Counted from the first letter of the stretch, positions 1 through 6,758 are shown. The stretch: DNA of 13,376 nt from CAIPVR01 sp049316905 (GCA_049316905.1 JBMOJH010000094.1:1-13376); one strand, 5' to 3'. The notes: generated by a model not told the origin, from the letters alone. Program-made: numbers and translations.

Positions 1-518
1 GCCATGAACTCGAGGGTCGCCGCGAAGTCCGTCGCGGCCAGGTCGAGGCCGGTGTACCAGTGGGAGAAGTCGCCGTTGAACCGGAGCTCGGGGAACCGGT
101 CGACGAGCCGCACGGTCCGCCACAGGTCCTGCGTGAGGGTGGCCCGGTGGGTCTCGACGTACAGCGGCATGCCCGTCGCGGAACTCGCCAGGACCACTTC
201 CTCGACGAGCCGAGCCGCGGTGTCGTCGTCCTCGAGCCCGGTTCCCAGCATCACGGTGCAGCACTCGAACCCGAGATCGACCCAGCGTCGGGCCTGCTCC
301 TCGAGGCCACCGGGTGTGGGCTGGATGGCGTAGGTGGTGGGCACCAGGCCCAGTTCCCGACACCGCCGCGGGTTGACCCCCTGCGCGCCGGCGTAGCCGG
401 CATCACGAGCCGCCTCGAGCGCGACCTGCTCGTCACCGTGCGGGCCCTCGCTCCACGCCGGCAGCGACCAGGTCGTGCCGATGTTCAGGTCCAGGCGAAG
501 GGAGGGAGTCTCCGGCAT
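1..518 (-). CDS. Sugar phosphate isomerase/epimerase-like TIM-barrel protein (partial, C-terminus outside window)
   Basis: The first 172 codons of a protein that runs off the left edge of the window. The sequence resembles the xylose-isomerase-like TIM barrel family: the N-terminus forms a first beta strand (LRLDLNIGTTW), followed by alternating helices and strands. YVETH near residue 125 and GDFSHWYTG near residue 155 look like the acidic and histidine metal ligands at the strand ends of this family. Family members isomerise or epimerise sugars or related polyols with a divalent metal, but the substrate cannot be told here. The ATG at 518-516 is chosen because a TANNNT box lies exactly 7 nt upstream (526-531), which suits a leaderless transcript; no Shine-Dalgarno sequence is visible. 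The TerB/Coq4-like gene lies 81 bp upstream on the same strand and is probably a separate unit, given this promoter. Exact function is uncertain. Confidence 0.7.
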   Translation of the reverse strand, partial: MPETPSLRLDLNIGTTWSLPAWSEGPHGDEQVALEAARDAGYAGAQGVNPRRCRELGLVPTTYAIQPTPGGLEEQARRWVDLGFECCTVMLGTGLEDDDTAARLVEEVVLASSATGMPLYVETHRATLTQDLWRTVRLVDRFPELRFNGDFSHWYTGLDLAATDFAATLEFM

Positions 519-525
519 GGGCCTG

Positions 526-531
526 ACCCTA
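526..531 (-). promoter_or_regulatory. Leaderless-type -10 box TAGGGT
   Basis: On the minus strand TAGGGT sits 7 nt before the ATG at 518. The spacing fits transcription starting at the start codon itself. No clear -35 element is visible. The same arrangement recurs at seven other genes in the window, which is the main support. Confidence 0.45.
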
Positions 532-599
532 GGGACGCCGCCCGGGGTTCGCCCGTGCCCGGCGCAGCGCAGCGACGACAGCGGGGGCGTGCGATCACC

Positions 600-1529
600 T
601 CAACGCTGACGAGGCGCCACGCCGAAGTGGTCACGCACCTGCTCGACGGGCAGGTCGGCCATCGACAGGTGGTCGGCGACGGTGAAGTCGTTCGCCGTTG
701 CGAGCCCGCGTTCGAATGCGTGCGCCACGACGTCCATGGCGCCGGGTGCCGCGAGCACAGGGGGCCCCTCGGTGTGGTGGACGAACCGGGCCTCGTGCAC
801 CCCGAGGTTGCCGAGGAACTGGATCCAGTGCGTCTCGGTGTCGGCCATCCCGATCTGCATGGCCCCGAGCGCGATCTCCTCCAGGCCCGACGGGCCGTAC
901 CCGGCGATCACGTGCGTCATGTCGTGCGCCATGAACACACCGGCGTACGGATCGGCAGGGTTCGGCAGCTCGAACCCGTTGTCGTCGTAGAACTCGACGT
1001 ACGTACGCCCCAGCGACCCGGCCGGACAGTTGCGCAGCCCTCGCACCTGTTCGAACACCTCTTCCGGGACGGCGCCGGGTCCACCGTCGGCGTGATGGGC
1101 GAGCGCCGGCTCCTCGAGCTCGCTGCGGTGCTGGTCGAAGGTCCGCATGAAGTCGGCCTCGGCCGCCGCATTGCCGCCGGCCACGAGGTCGCGGGTCATC
1201 ACGAGCGACTCGTCGCTGATACCGAAGGCCTGCGCGTACGACTCGGTGCGGGCCACCTGCGCGTCACTCAACGGGTGACGGCACATCTCGGCGAACACCA
1301 TCAACTGGAAGACCCGGTGCCGCTGGACGCCGTCGAGCTGTGCGGCCGCCACGTCGGGTGAGATCGGCTCGATCGTGCGCACGTCGATCGGCGCGTGGAA
1401 GTACCCGGTGACGAGCGCCCCCACGAGGGCCCACTGCTCGTCGCTGGGGCCGCCGTCGACATCGCACGAACCGACCAGTGCGGCGAGTGCGGGTTGCATG
1501 TGGGCTCGGTCGATGAGTCGCGACACCAC
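600..1529 (-). CDS. TerB-like / Coq4-like two-domain protein
   Basis: A 309-residue protein with two recognisable parts. Residues about 12-135 are all-helical and resemble a TerB-like domain: an acidic DVDGGPSDEQW segment, then MVFAEMCRHPLSDAQV and a further helix. Residues about 160-270 resemble Coq4: the motif HDMTH (202-206) followed after exactly eleven residues by Glu218 gives HDxxH-x11-E, the zinc-ligand signature of Coq4. Eukaryotic and proteobacterial Coq4 acts in ubiquinone biosynthesis. Actinomycetes normally use menaquinone, so a ubiquinone role should not be assumed. There is no signal peptide or clear membrane span. The start is GTG at 1529; an ATG at codon 11 (1499) is an alternative, and neither has a clear Shine-Dalgarno or -10 box. 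It stands alone, downstream of the DUF1778/GNAT pair and upstream of the isomerase-like gene. The Coq4 motif is solid; the TerB assignment is by resemblance. Confidence 0.7.
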   Translation of the reverse strand: MVSRLIDRAHMQPALAALVGSCDVDGGPSDEQWALVGALVTGYFHAPIDVRTIEPISPDVAAAQLDGVQRHRVFQLMVFAEMCRHPLSDAQVARTESYAQAFGISDESLVMTRDLVAGGNAAAEADFMRTFDQHRSELEEPALAHHADGGPGAVPEEVFEQVRGLRNCPAGSLGRTYVEFYDDNGFELPNPADPYAGVFMAHDMTHVIAGYGPSGLEEIALGAMQIGMADTETHWIQFLGNLGVHEARFVHHTEGPPVLAAPGAMDVVAHAFERGLATANDFTVADHLSMADLPVEQVRDHFGVAPRQR

Positions 1530-1669
1530 GTCAGGATGCCGTGCCTACGACGAAACCGGACAGGCACGAACACCGAACGCAACGGGCAGCCCGCAAGGTG
1601 CCGATGACTGGCACTGCCAGGAGTCCGGGCCTCGGTAATCCGGCCGGGGCGCCAACGACGCGTGCGGCC

Positions 1670-2185
1670 TCACTGCAGCGTCCGACGAATGTCCTTCATC
1701 AGCAGGTACAGGTGCATCTGATCGGTGGGCGACGTCTCGAACTCCGGCACGAGGTGCAGGTAGAAGTCCCTCGCCTCAATCGTCTCGGCGTGCACCAGGA
1801 GCCCTCGACACCCGATCTCCTCACCCAGGGCGACCGTCCGGAGGATGACATCTCGGAGCATCCCAGCGCCGAGCCCACGACCCTCGTGGCCGACATCGAC
1901 CCCGAGGCGAGCGAGCAGAGCAACCGGCTGTGGATACCGGCCAGCGCCCTTGCGCACCCGGGGCGGCGCATCGGCGAGCGAGATGCTGGCCATGCACCAG
2001 GCGTAGTAGGCGACGACCGTGTCGGAGTCCGACGGTGTCACCACCAGCGACCGTGTCGTGCCGACACCCATGGACTGGCGAGCGTGGCGGCGCAGCCAGT
2101 CGGTCTGCTCAGGTGACCGGCACTCGAATTCGTCGAGCACGTGACCGGCCCGGAGCAGCTCGGGCGAGCGGTAGGCGCCGCTCAC
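1670..2185 (-). CDS. GNAT-family acetyltransferase toxin (TacT/AtaT-like)
   Basis: A 171-residue single-domain GNAT protein of the type paired with DUF1778 antitoxins. Known relatives (TacT, AtaT, ItaT) acetylate the aminoacyl group of charged tRNAs and stop translation. Visible features are a core strand VVAYYAWCMASISL (about 57-70), the segment YPQPVALLARLGVD (84-97) just before motif A, the acetyl-CoA loop EGRGLGAG (101-108), and a C-terminal DFY with Tyr142 where the catalytic tyrosine of TacT lies. The first position of the usual Q/R-x-x-G-x-G/A loop is Glu101, which is unusual. The ATG overlaps the antitoxin stop by 4 bp (ATGA, 2182-2185), so translation is coupled. The length is normal for the family and the gene looks intact. 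The target tRNA cannot be inferred, although an initiator tRNA gene lies about 0.5 kb upstream. Confidence 0.85.
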   Translation of the reverse strand: MSGAYRSPELLRAGHVLDEFECRSPEQTDWLRRHARQSMGVGTTRSLVVTPSDSDTVVAYYAWCMASISLADAPPRVRKGAGRYPQPVALLARLGVDVGHEGRGLGAGMLRDVILRTVALGEEIGCRGLLVHAETIEARDFYLHLVPEFETSPTDQMHLYLLMKDIRRTLQ

Positions 2186-2460
2186 TCGTCGGCGAACGGG
2201 GAGGGACGCTCCATGAGCCGCCGCAGGCCCGGAAGGTCACGGGCGCGGCGACGATTGACCGCGTCCCAGACAGCCGCCGAGTCCGCGTCGAGTTCGAACT
2301 CCGTCCGATCCGCGAGCACGCGCCTCGCCGCGACCGTGAGGTTCGAGATCACGAACTCGGTGAGATCGCTCCCCTGCTCGGCTGCAGCGCGATCGATGAG
2401 CGCCCGTTCATCTTTCGTCGTGCGAACCTCGAGACGCTCGCTGCGCAGTCGGGTCGACAT
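2182..2460 (-). CDS. DUF1778 antitoxin (TacA/AtaR-like ribbon-helix-helix)
   Basis: A 92-residue antitoxin. The N-terminal half (STRLRSERLEVRTTKDERAL) is the ribbon strand and first helix of the DUF1778 ribbon-helix-helix domain, continuing through ALIDRAAAEQGSDLTEFV. The C-terminal half, ending in LPGLRRLMERPSPFADE, corresponds to the part that wraps the acetyltransferase in TacA-type complexes. The start at ATG 2460 is chosen over an upstream in-frame start at 2514 because GGAGGTG lies about 5 nt before it and because the family begins here. It is first in a two-gene operon with the GNAT toxin, overlapping by 4 bp. A candidate promoter with an ACTGT-N8-ACAGT inverted repeat lies just upstream, which suits the autorepression usual in this family. 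The pair is close to the recombinase remnant and the tRNA gene. Confidence 0.85.
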   Translation of the reverse strand: MSTRLRSERLEVRTTKDERALIDRAAAEQGSDLTEFVISNLTVAARRVLADRTEFELDADSAAVWDAVNRRRARDLPGLRRLMERPSPFADE

Positions 2461-2484
2461 CGCTTCACCTCCATCTGTCCGGCC

Positions 2485-2502
2485 ACTGTACGGCCACACA
2501 GT
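2485..2502. promoter_or_regulatory. Candidate antitoxin operator, inverted repeat ACTGT-N8-ACAGT
   Basis: The perfect 5-bp arms overlap the -10 box of the toxin-antitoxin promoter. The position and the dimeric ribbon-helix-helix antitoxin make it a plausible autorepression site. The arms are short, so chance is possible. Confidence 0.35.
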
Positions 2503-2514
2503 CCCCATCAGCAA
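2485..2514 (-). promoter_or_regulatory. Promoter of the DUF1778/GNAT operon
   Basis: On the minus strand TTGCTG (2509-2514) and TACAGT (2485-2490) are spaced by 18 bp and lie about 25 nt upstream of the antitoxin ATG. This leaves a short leader that carries the GGAGGTG ribosome site. It is one of the few conventional -35/-10 promoters in the window. Confidence 0.45.
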
Positions 2515-2519
2515 CGGGG

Positions 2520-2792
<273 letters not shown>

Positions 2793-2803
2793 GCGTGACG
2801 AGC

Positions 2804-2832
2804 ACCATAGGCCCGGCGCCCCGCCGAGGCAA
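2804..2832 (-). promoter_or_regulatory. Promoter of tRNA-fMet
   Basis: On the minus strand TTGCCT (2827-2832) and TATGGT (2804-2809) are separated by 17 bp. The -10 ends 11 nt before the mature tRNA 5' end, leaving a short 5' leader for RNase P. This is the best -35/-10 match in the window. Confidence 0.6.
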
Positions 2833-2869
2833 AGCGGGTTCCCCGTCGGCCCGACCCGCCAGTGCTGGT

Positions 2870-2875
2870 TACCGT
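2870..2875 (+). promoter_or_regulatory. Leaderless-type -10 box TACCGT
   Basis: TACCGT lies 6 nt before the GTG at 2882. The identical box and spacing recur before the ATG at 13311. No -35 is obvious. It is divergent from the tRNA promoter. Confidence 0.45.
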
Positions 2876-2881
2876 GCGGCC

Positions 2882-3445
2882 GTGACCGAGCGGCCGCGCA
2901 TCGAACCCGCCACGGCGGACGACGTCGACCACATCGTCGACGTGGTGCAGTCGGCCTACCGGGGCGACCGCAGCCGGGCCGGCTGGACCACCGAGGCCGA
3001 CCTCATCGAGGGCCAGCGGGCCGACGCCACCATGGTCCGCCACGCCCTCGACGCGCCCGACACCACGGTGCTCCTCGCGTTCGACGGGGCGGACCCGGCG
3101 CACCTGCTCGGCTGCTGCGAGGTGCGCGTGCACGCGGGCGAGGACGGCGCGGCGCACTTCGGGATGTTCGCCGTCTCGCCGGCCCGCCAGGCCGGCGGCC
3201 TGGGCTCCGCCCTTCTCGACGCGGCCGAACGGCACGCGGGGTCGGCCGGTGCGACGGCGCTGGAGATGTGGGTCATCGAGCAGCGCCACGAACTGATCGC
3301 CTGGTACCGCCGCCGCGGCTACGAACCCACCGGCGAGCACCACCCGTTCCCGTACGGCGACGAGCGGTTCGGACTCCCCCGCCGCGACGACCTGCGCTTC
3401 GTGGTGCTCTCGAAGCCGCTCCCGCCCGGGGCCGGCCGCAGCTGA
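2882..3445 (+). CDS. GNAT-family N-acetyltransferase
   Basis: A 187-residue acetyltransferase. It opens RIEPATADDVDHIVDVV, the usual first strand and helix of a GNAT fold. Motif A follows as MFAVSPARQAGGLGSALL (about 95-112), with QAGGLG matching the Q-x-x-G-x-G/A acetyl-CoA loop. The C-terminal part WYRRRGY (141-147) carries the likely general acid Tyr142, and PFPYGDERFGLPRRDDL is shared with a common actinobacterial subgroup. The acceptor substrate is unknown. The reading frame is open back to 2756, but that would run through the tRNA promoter and gene, so the GTG at 2882 behind a TANNNT box is taken as the start. It is a single gene, 29 bp upstream of the RHH/PIN pair, and there is no DUF1778 partner, so it is more likely a metabolic or resistance-type enzyme than a toxin. 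Confidence 0.85.
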   Translation: MTERPRIEPATADDVDHIVDVVQSAYRGDRSRAGWTTEADLIEGQRADATMVRHALDAPDTTVLLAFDGADPAHLLGCCEVRVHAGEDGAAHFGMFAVSPARQAGGLGSALLDAAERHAGSAGATALEMWVIEQRHELIAWYRRRGYEPTGEHHPFPYGDERFGLPRRDDLRFVVLSKPLPPGAGRS

Positions 3446-3451
3446 TCCGGC

Positions 3452-3471
3452 TGCAGTGCTGCTATTCTGCA
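3452..3471. promoter_or_regulatory. Candidate VapB-type operator, TGCAG-N10-CTGCA
   Basis: A perfect 5-bp inverted repeat straddles the -10 box of the RHH/PIN operon. A second short dyad, GCAG-TG-CTGC (3453-3462), and the palindrome TGCATGCA (3468-3475) overlap it. The position fits antitoxin autoregulation; the arms are short. Confidence 0.35.
3463..3468 (+). promoter_or_regulatory. Leaderless-type -10 box TATTCT of the RHH/PIN operon
   Basis: TATTCT lies 6 nt before the antitoxin ATG at 3475. It is the most AT-rich hexamer in a very GC-rich surround. No Shine-Dalgarno sequence precedes the ATG, in keeping with a leaderless message. Confidence 0.5.
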
Positions 3472-3474
3472 TGC

Positions 3475-3708
3475 ATGGCCGCGATCACCATCCGGGACGT
3501 GCCCGACGAGGTCCGCGACGAACTCGCCGCGCGAGCGGCCCGCTCCGGCCGCTCGCTGCAGGAATACCTCCGCCTCCACCTCGTCGAGGTGGCGTCGCGG
3601 CCCACGTTGGAGGAGGTGATCCGGCGTGCTGCGGAGCGGGTCGAGCGCACGGGCTCACACCTCAGCGCGGAGCAGATCCTCGAGGCCCGCGACGCCGACC
3701 GTCGGTGA
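3475..3708 (+). CDS. Ribbon-helix-helix antitoxin (FitA/VapB-like)
   Basis: A 77-residue antitoxin. AAITIRDVPDEVRDELAARA (2-21) is the beta strand and first helix of the FitA-type ribbon-helix-helix, and ARSGRSLQEYLRLHLVEVA completes the domain. The C-terminal half (TLEEVIRRAAERV onwards) is a charged helix that would bind and block the PIN toxin. The gene overlaps the downstream toxin by 4 bp (GTGA, 3705-3708), the usual arrangement. A TATTCT box 6 nt upstream and inverted repeats around it suggest an autoregulated leaderless promoter. The module appears intact. Confidence 0.88.
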   Translation: MAAITIRDVPDEVRDELAARAARSGRSLQEYLRLHLVEVASRPTLEEVIRRAAERVERTGSHLSAEQILEARDADRR

Positions 3709-4112
3709 CACCCGCCGCCGGTGCGCTGGTGCCGGACTCGTCCGCCATCGTCGCGATGCTCACCGATGACGGACCGACGGGCCACTGGGCGCGCGATGCA
3801 CTCCGACGGGACCGTCTGGTCGCACCACACCTGATGCCCGTCGAGGTGGCGAACGTGCTGCGTCGTTGCGTCGCCGCACACCTCATCTCGACCGACACCG
3901 GGGTGCTGGCCCATGTCGAGCTGCTCGACCTGCCGGTGGAACTGGTCGCCTATTCGGCGGTCGGGCCTCGGGTCTGGGAGCTGCGCCATACCCTCACCGC
4001 CTTCGACGCCTTCTACGTCGCAGTTGCCGAGGCGGCGGATGCACGGGTGGTCACCCTCGACCGCCGACTCGCGCGGGCCACGGGGCCGCGCTGCGAGTTC
4101 CTGGTTCCCTGA
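3705..4112 (+). CDS. PIN-domain ribonuclease toxin (VapC-like)
   Basis: A 135-residue PIN domain, the whole length of a VapC toxin. The four acidic metal ligands expected of the family are all present: Asp11 in PDSSAIV, Glu47 in PVEVANVLRR, Asp101 in LTAFDAFYVAVAE and Asp119 in TLDRRLAR. VapC toxins cut specific tRNAs or rRNA in a Mg2+-dependent manner; the target here is unknown. The GTG start overlaps the antitoxin stop, so translation is coupled. The first residues (VTPAAGALV) are slightly longer than usual before the first strand. The gene converges on surE, with 49 bp between the two stops. Confidence 0.9.
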   Translation: MTPAAGALVPDSSAIVAMLTDDGPTGHWARDALRRDRLVAPHLMPVEVANVLRRCVAAHLISTDTGVLAHVELLDLPVELVAYSAVGPRVWELRHTLTAFDAFYVAVAEAADARVVTLDRRLARATGPRCEFLVP

Positions 4113-4161
4113 CCGGATCTGGCCCGTCGCCGGCGGTCCGGCGTCCGGTCCGGCAGGAGGA

Positions 4162-5046
4162 TCAGTCCGGGATCACGCCGAGCTCGGGTCGGCGGAGCAG
4201 CCGGTGGTCGGTGGCGTCGGGGATCGTGTGCACCTCGTGGAGCTCGGCGCCCGGCTCGAGCCGCACCGTGACACCGCTCGAGTCGGCGACGGCGAGCTCG
4301 AACTCCTCGGACTCCACCGGGTCGGGCCACGCCTCGACGATCCCCACCAGGGTGGTGAGCGCCGCGTAGCCGGCGTCGCACGCGCCCTGATCGGTGTCCT
4401 CCGGCGGCTCATAGCCCGTCGGCTCCAGGCTGAACTGCACCTGCTCGTCGTCACTGCCGCGCAATCGCGCCCGGACCGCGCCGAGCGGGGCGATGCGCGC
4501 CCAGCGGACCCCGCGGATCCCCGCGCGCGGCAGCGCCGGCACGTTGAGGTTGAGCGCGGTGCGGGCGGGGCCGTCGATCACCAGCGGCAGCACCTCCACC
4601 GCGAGTTCCGCCGCGGTGTCCCAGTGCCACGGCTCGGCGGTCTCGGCGCTCACCGCGAGCCCGCTGATCCCGAAGTTCTGCCCGGCGAGCACCGCGCCCA
4701 CGGTGCCGGAGTGCAGGATCGCCCGGCCGGTGTTGAGCCCGGCGTTGATCCCCGACACGACGAGTTCGGGCTCGGCCCCGAACGCGCCCAGTCGACCGGC
4801 CACCACGCACAGGGCGGGCGGCCCGTCGAGCGCCCACGCCTCGAGGTCGGCCGCGCCGGGGATCTCGACCCGACGCACCGACAGCGGCTGGTCGGGCCGC
4901 AGGTCGCCGAGGGCCGCACCGGCGCCGCTCCAGTTGGTGGAGGGAGCGACCACCACCACCTCGTGGCCAGCCGCTGCGACCGCCCGGGCGAGGACGTGAA
5001 TGCCCTCGGACTCGATGCCGTCGTCATTGGTCACCAGGATCCGCAC
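4162..5046 (-). CDS. surE: 5'/3'-nucleotidase SurE
   Basis: A survival protein SurE homologue, which removes phosphate from nucleoside 5'- and 3'-monophosphates using a divalent metal. With the GTG at 5046 the protein has 294 residues and begins VRILVTNDDGI, so the metal-binding Asp8-Asp9 fall exactly at family positions. Ser40 in STNWSG and Asn101 in VSGINAGLN complete the metal site, and HSGTVGAVLAGQNFG is the conserved strand and helix after it. A TTG at 5055 is an alternative start, but it lies inside the TAGGTT box that would serve as the leaderless -10, and the extra residues do not match the family. The C-terminal third is acidic and less conserved. It follows the Phd/PIN pair by 53 bp on the same strand, but probably has its own promoter. 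Confidence 0.93.
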   Translation of the reverse strand: MRILVTNDDGIESEGIHVLARAVAAAGHEVVVVAPSTNWSGAGAALGDLRPDQPLSVRRVEIPGAADLEAWALDGPPALCVVAGRLGAFGAEPELVVSGINAGLNTGRAILHSGTVGAVLAGQNFGISGLAVSAETAEPWHWDTAAELAVEVLPLVIDGPARTALNLNVPALPRAGIRGVRWARIAPLGAVRARLRGSDDEQVQFSLEPTGYEPPEDTDQGACDAGYAALTTLVGIVEAWPDPVESEEFELAVADSSGVTVRLEPGAELHEVHTIPDATDHRLLRRPELGVIPD

Positions 5047-5053
5047 GCCGGGC

Positions 5054-5059
5054 AACCTA
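5054..5059 (-). promoter_or_regulatory. Leaderless-type -10 box TAGGTT of surE
   Basis: On the minus strand TAGGTT ends 7 nt before the GTG at 5046. It supports this start over the TTG at 5055, which overlaps the box. Confidence 0.4.
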
Positions 5060-5099
5060 ACGCCCGCCCCGCTGACGGCGGCATGAACAGTCGGTGACC

Positions 5100-5501
5100 T
5101 CAGGCCCCCACGACCACGAGGCCGAACTCCCGCGCCGCCCGGGCCTGGCGGACGTCGAAGGTGCAGAACACCGTGGACGGCCCGACCCTGAGGGCCGTGC
5201 CGACGTGGAGGGCGTCGAGCGAACGGCAGCCGGTCGCCTCGGCCACCCTGGCCGCCTCACCGGCCGTGGCGGCATCGAGCCCCACCAGTGCCATGGCGTC
5301 GAGGTCGACCGACAGCTGGTGGCGCGCCCGGTCGAGCTCCTCGCCGGTGCAGACGCGTGCGAGGTTGCGGCGCACCTCCACCTCGGTGATCCGGGAGGTG
5401 ACGAGGACGGGGTCCGACGAGAGGAGTTCCGCGGACAGCCCCGAGTCGTGCTCGTCGACGTAGCGCTTCATGAGCGCGCTCGAGTCGACGTACAGCGTCA
5501 C
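5100..5501 (-). CDS. PIN-domain ribonuclease toxin (VapC-like), Phd-associated
   Basis: A 133-residue PIN-domain toxin. It opens LYVDSSALMKRYVDE, with Asp6 the first metal ligand and the 'SALMKRY' form typical of VapC proteins paired with Phd/YefM antitoxins. Glu42 in TSRITEVEVRRNLAR, Asp96 in GCRSLDALHVGTAL and Asp116 in TFDVRQARAA supply the rest of the acidic site, so the active site looks complete. The likely role is a Mg2+-dependent ribonuclease acting on tRNA or rRNA; the target is unknown. The GTG start overlaps the antitoxin stop by 4 bp (5498-5501). This toxin is distant in sequence from the PIN toxin at 3705, so the two modules are not a recent duplication. Confidence 0.9.
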   Translation of the reverse strand: MTLYVDSSALMKRYVDEHDSGLSAELLSSDPVLVTSRITEVEVRRNLARVCTGEELDRARHQLSVDLDAMALVGLDAATAGEAARVAEATGCRSLDALHVGTALRVGPSTVFCTFDVRQARAAREFGLVVVGA

Positions 5502-5758
5502 CCGCGGTCCTCGGCGAGCACCTCCAGCACGGACCGTGACGCCGAGGCCCGTTGCGTCACCGGCTCGAGCCCACCGTGGCGACGGGGCGGTTCGACCCAG
5601 CCCTCATCGAACCCGCGCTCGAGGACCGAGTCGGCGCCGTAGGGGACCAGTCGGGCGACGGGCCGGCCGCGGTCGGTGACCACCAACGTCTCGCCGTCGC
5701 GGACGCGGCCGAGGTACTCCGAGAGATGCGCCTTGAGGTCACGCACGCCGACGACCAT
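5498..5758 (-). CDS. Phd/YefM-family antitoxin
   Basis: An 86-residue antitoxin. VGVRDLKAHLSEYLGRVRDG (3-22) is the Phd/YefM DNA-binding domain, and ETLVVTDRGRPVARLVPYG the strand pair that follows. The C-terminal tail (FDEGWVEPPRRHGGLEP onwards) is the disordered part that occupies the toxin active site in this family. The ATG at 5758 is preceded by TAATGT 6 nt upstream and lies directly at the edge of a perfect 30-bp inverted repeat, an unusually clear operator. It is the first gene of a two-gene operon with the PIN toxin and ends in a 4-bp overlap. The short-chain dehydrogenase lies 37 bp upstream on the same strand, and the operator occupies that gap. Confidence 0.9.
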   Translation of the reverse strand: MVVGVRDLKAHLSEYLGRVRDGETLVVTDRGRPVARLVPYGADSVLERGFDEGWVEPPRRHGGLEPVTQRASASRSVLEVLAEDRG

Positions 5759-5788
5759 GTGACCACATTACCCGGCTGATGTGGTCAC
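5759..5788. promoter_or_regulatory. Operator of the Phd/PIN operon: perfect 10-bp inverted repeat
   Basis: GTGACCACAT (5759-5768) and ATGTGGTCAC (5779-5788) are exact reverse complements with a 10-bp spacer. The proximal arm starts at the base next to the antitoxin ATG and overlaps the -10 box, so a bound Phd/YefM dimer pair would block RNA polymerase. The ten matching base pairs make chance unlikely. Confidence 0.8.
5765..5770 (-). promoter_or_regulatory. Leaderless-type -10 box TAATGT of the Phd/PIN operon
   Basis: On the minus strand TAATGT ends 6 nt before the ATG at 5758, inside the operator. There is no Shine-Dalgarno sequence, so the message is probably leaderless. Confidence 0.55.
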
Positions 5789-5795
5789 CTGTCGC

Positions 5796-6758
5796 TCAGG
5801 CGACGCCGGCCTCCACTGCGGCTCGTGGGATGTCCATGACGATCCCGGTCTCGCGCTCCGACACCGCCCAGAGGCGCTCGATGCCCGAGTCGAGGTCCCA
5901 CCGGCGCAGCACCGGCAGCTTCACCGCGGGGCCCCACGAGAAGAACCGGGGCCCGTAGAAGTCGCCCCCGTTGGCCGCCGGGTCGGTGGCCGCCCGGAGC
6001 TGCGGGCGCACCCCCACCGCGGCCGGCATGCCGGTGCGTGCCGCCATCGTCTCCCAGAACGGGGCGCTCGCTCCGCCGCCGCCCTCGCGCACGGTGCGGG
6101 CCTGGAGGTCGGTGTTCGACAGGCCGGGATGCGCGATCAGGCTCGCCGCGGCCAGCCCCGCGGCGCGGAAGTGGCGGTCGAGGCCGAGGCCGAAGTGGAA
6201 GTTGGCGAGCTTCGCCTGCCCGTAGGCCTTCCAGGGCGAGTAGTTCCCGTGCAGGTGGGGGTTGTCGGGGTCGAGCTGGCGGCCCTGGTGGTGGGCGATG
6301 CTCGTCACCGTCACCACGCGGGACCGACCCGCGCGCAGGAGCGGCTCGAGCAGCAGCGCGGTGAAGGCCCAGTGGCCGAGGTGGTTCACGCCGAACTGCA
6401 TCTCGAAGCCGTCCGCGGTGCGCCGCTCCGGCATCGCCATCAGGCCCGCGTTGTTCACGAGCAGATCGATACGGTCGTGCGCCGCGGTCACCGCGGCGGC
6501 CGCCTCCCGCACCGAGGTGAGGTCACCGAGGTCGAGCGGCACGATCTCGAGCGACGCGTCCGGCTGGCCGGCGCGGATGTCGGCCTCGGCCGCTGCGGCC
6601 TTGGCCTGGTCGCGGGCGGCCATCACCACGTGGGCGCCGTTGGCGGCCAGCGCCCGAGCGGTCTCGAGTCCGAGCCCGCCGTTCGCGCCGGTCACCACCG
6701 CGGTGCGGCCCGACTGGTCGGGGATGTCGGCCTGGGTCCAGGTGTGCAGAGGATTCAC
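5796..6758 (-). CDS. Short-chain dehydrogenase/reductase (WWOX / retinol dehydrogenase-like)
   Basis: A 320-residue SDR oxidoreductase. TGANGGLG (23-30) is the classical NAD(P)-binding TGxxxGxG loop, Asp76 in VPLDLGDL contacts the adenine, and NNAG is at 102-105. Ser153 (TVTSIAHHQG), Tyr179 and Lys183 (YGQAK) with Asn125 form the usual catalytic tetrad. The spacing and the C-terminal segment with YGPRFF match the group of WW-domain oxidoreductase or retinol dehydrogenase-like SDRs common in actinomycetes. Arg49 in MAARD suggests preference for NADP(H). The substrate is unknown. The ATG overlaps the stop of the TIGR03086-type gene by 4 bp (6755-6758), so the two are co-translated and may act on one pathway, possibly a thiol-dependent isomerisation followed by a reduction. 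Confidence 0.88.
   Translation of the reverse strand: MNPLHTWTQADIPDQSGRTAVVTGANGGLGLETARALAANGAHVVMAARDQAKAAAAEADIRAGQPDASLEIVPLDLGDLTSVREAAAAVTAAHDRIDLLVNNAGLMAMPERRTADGFEMQFGVNHLGHWAFTALLLEPLLRAGRSRVVTVTSIAHHQGRQLDPDNPHLHGNYSPWKAYGQAKLANFHFGLGLDRHFRAAGLAAASLIAHPGLSNTDLQARTVREGGGGASAPFWETMAARTGMPAAVGVRPQLRAATDPAANGGDFYGPRFFSWGPAVKLPVLRRWDLDSGIERLWAVSERETGIVMDIPRAAVEAGVA

Noticed and set aside
60..1361. Long plus-strand open frame (433 codons) opposite the isomerase-like and TerB/Coq4-like genes
   Set aside because: It is rich in Arg/Gly/His/Val with no recognisable domain, and the opposite strand carries clear protein families; this is a GC-rich shadow.
600..1529. Assigning the Coq4-like protein to ubiquinone biosynthesis
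   Set aside because: No other ubiquinone gene is present and the likely lineage uses menaquinone; only the zinc motif and fold are supported.
1608..1620. Short dyad CTGGCA-C-TGCCAG between the GNAT toxin and the TerB/Coq4-like gene
   Set aside because: The stem is short with almost no loop and no T-tract, so neither a terminator nor an operator can be supported.
5047..5055. TTG start for surE at 5055
   Set aside because: The family begins at the VRILVTNDDGI residues, and the TTG falls inside the likely -10 box.
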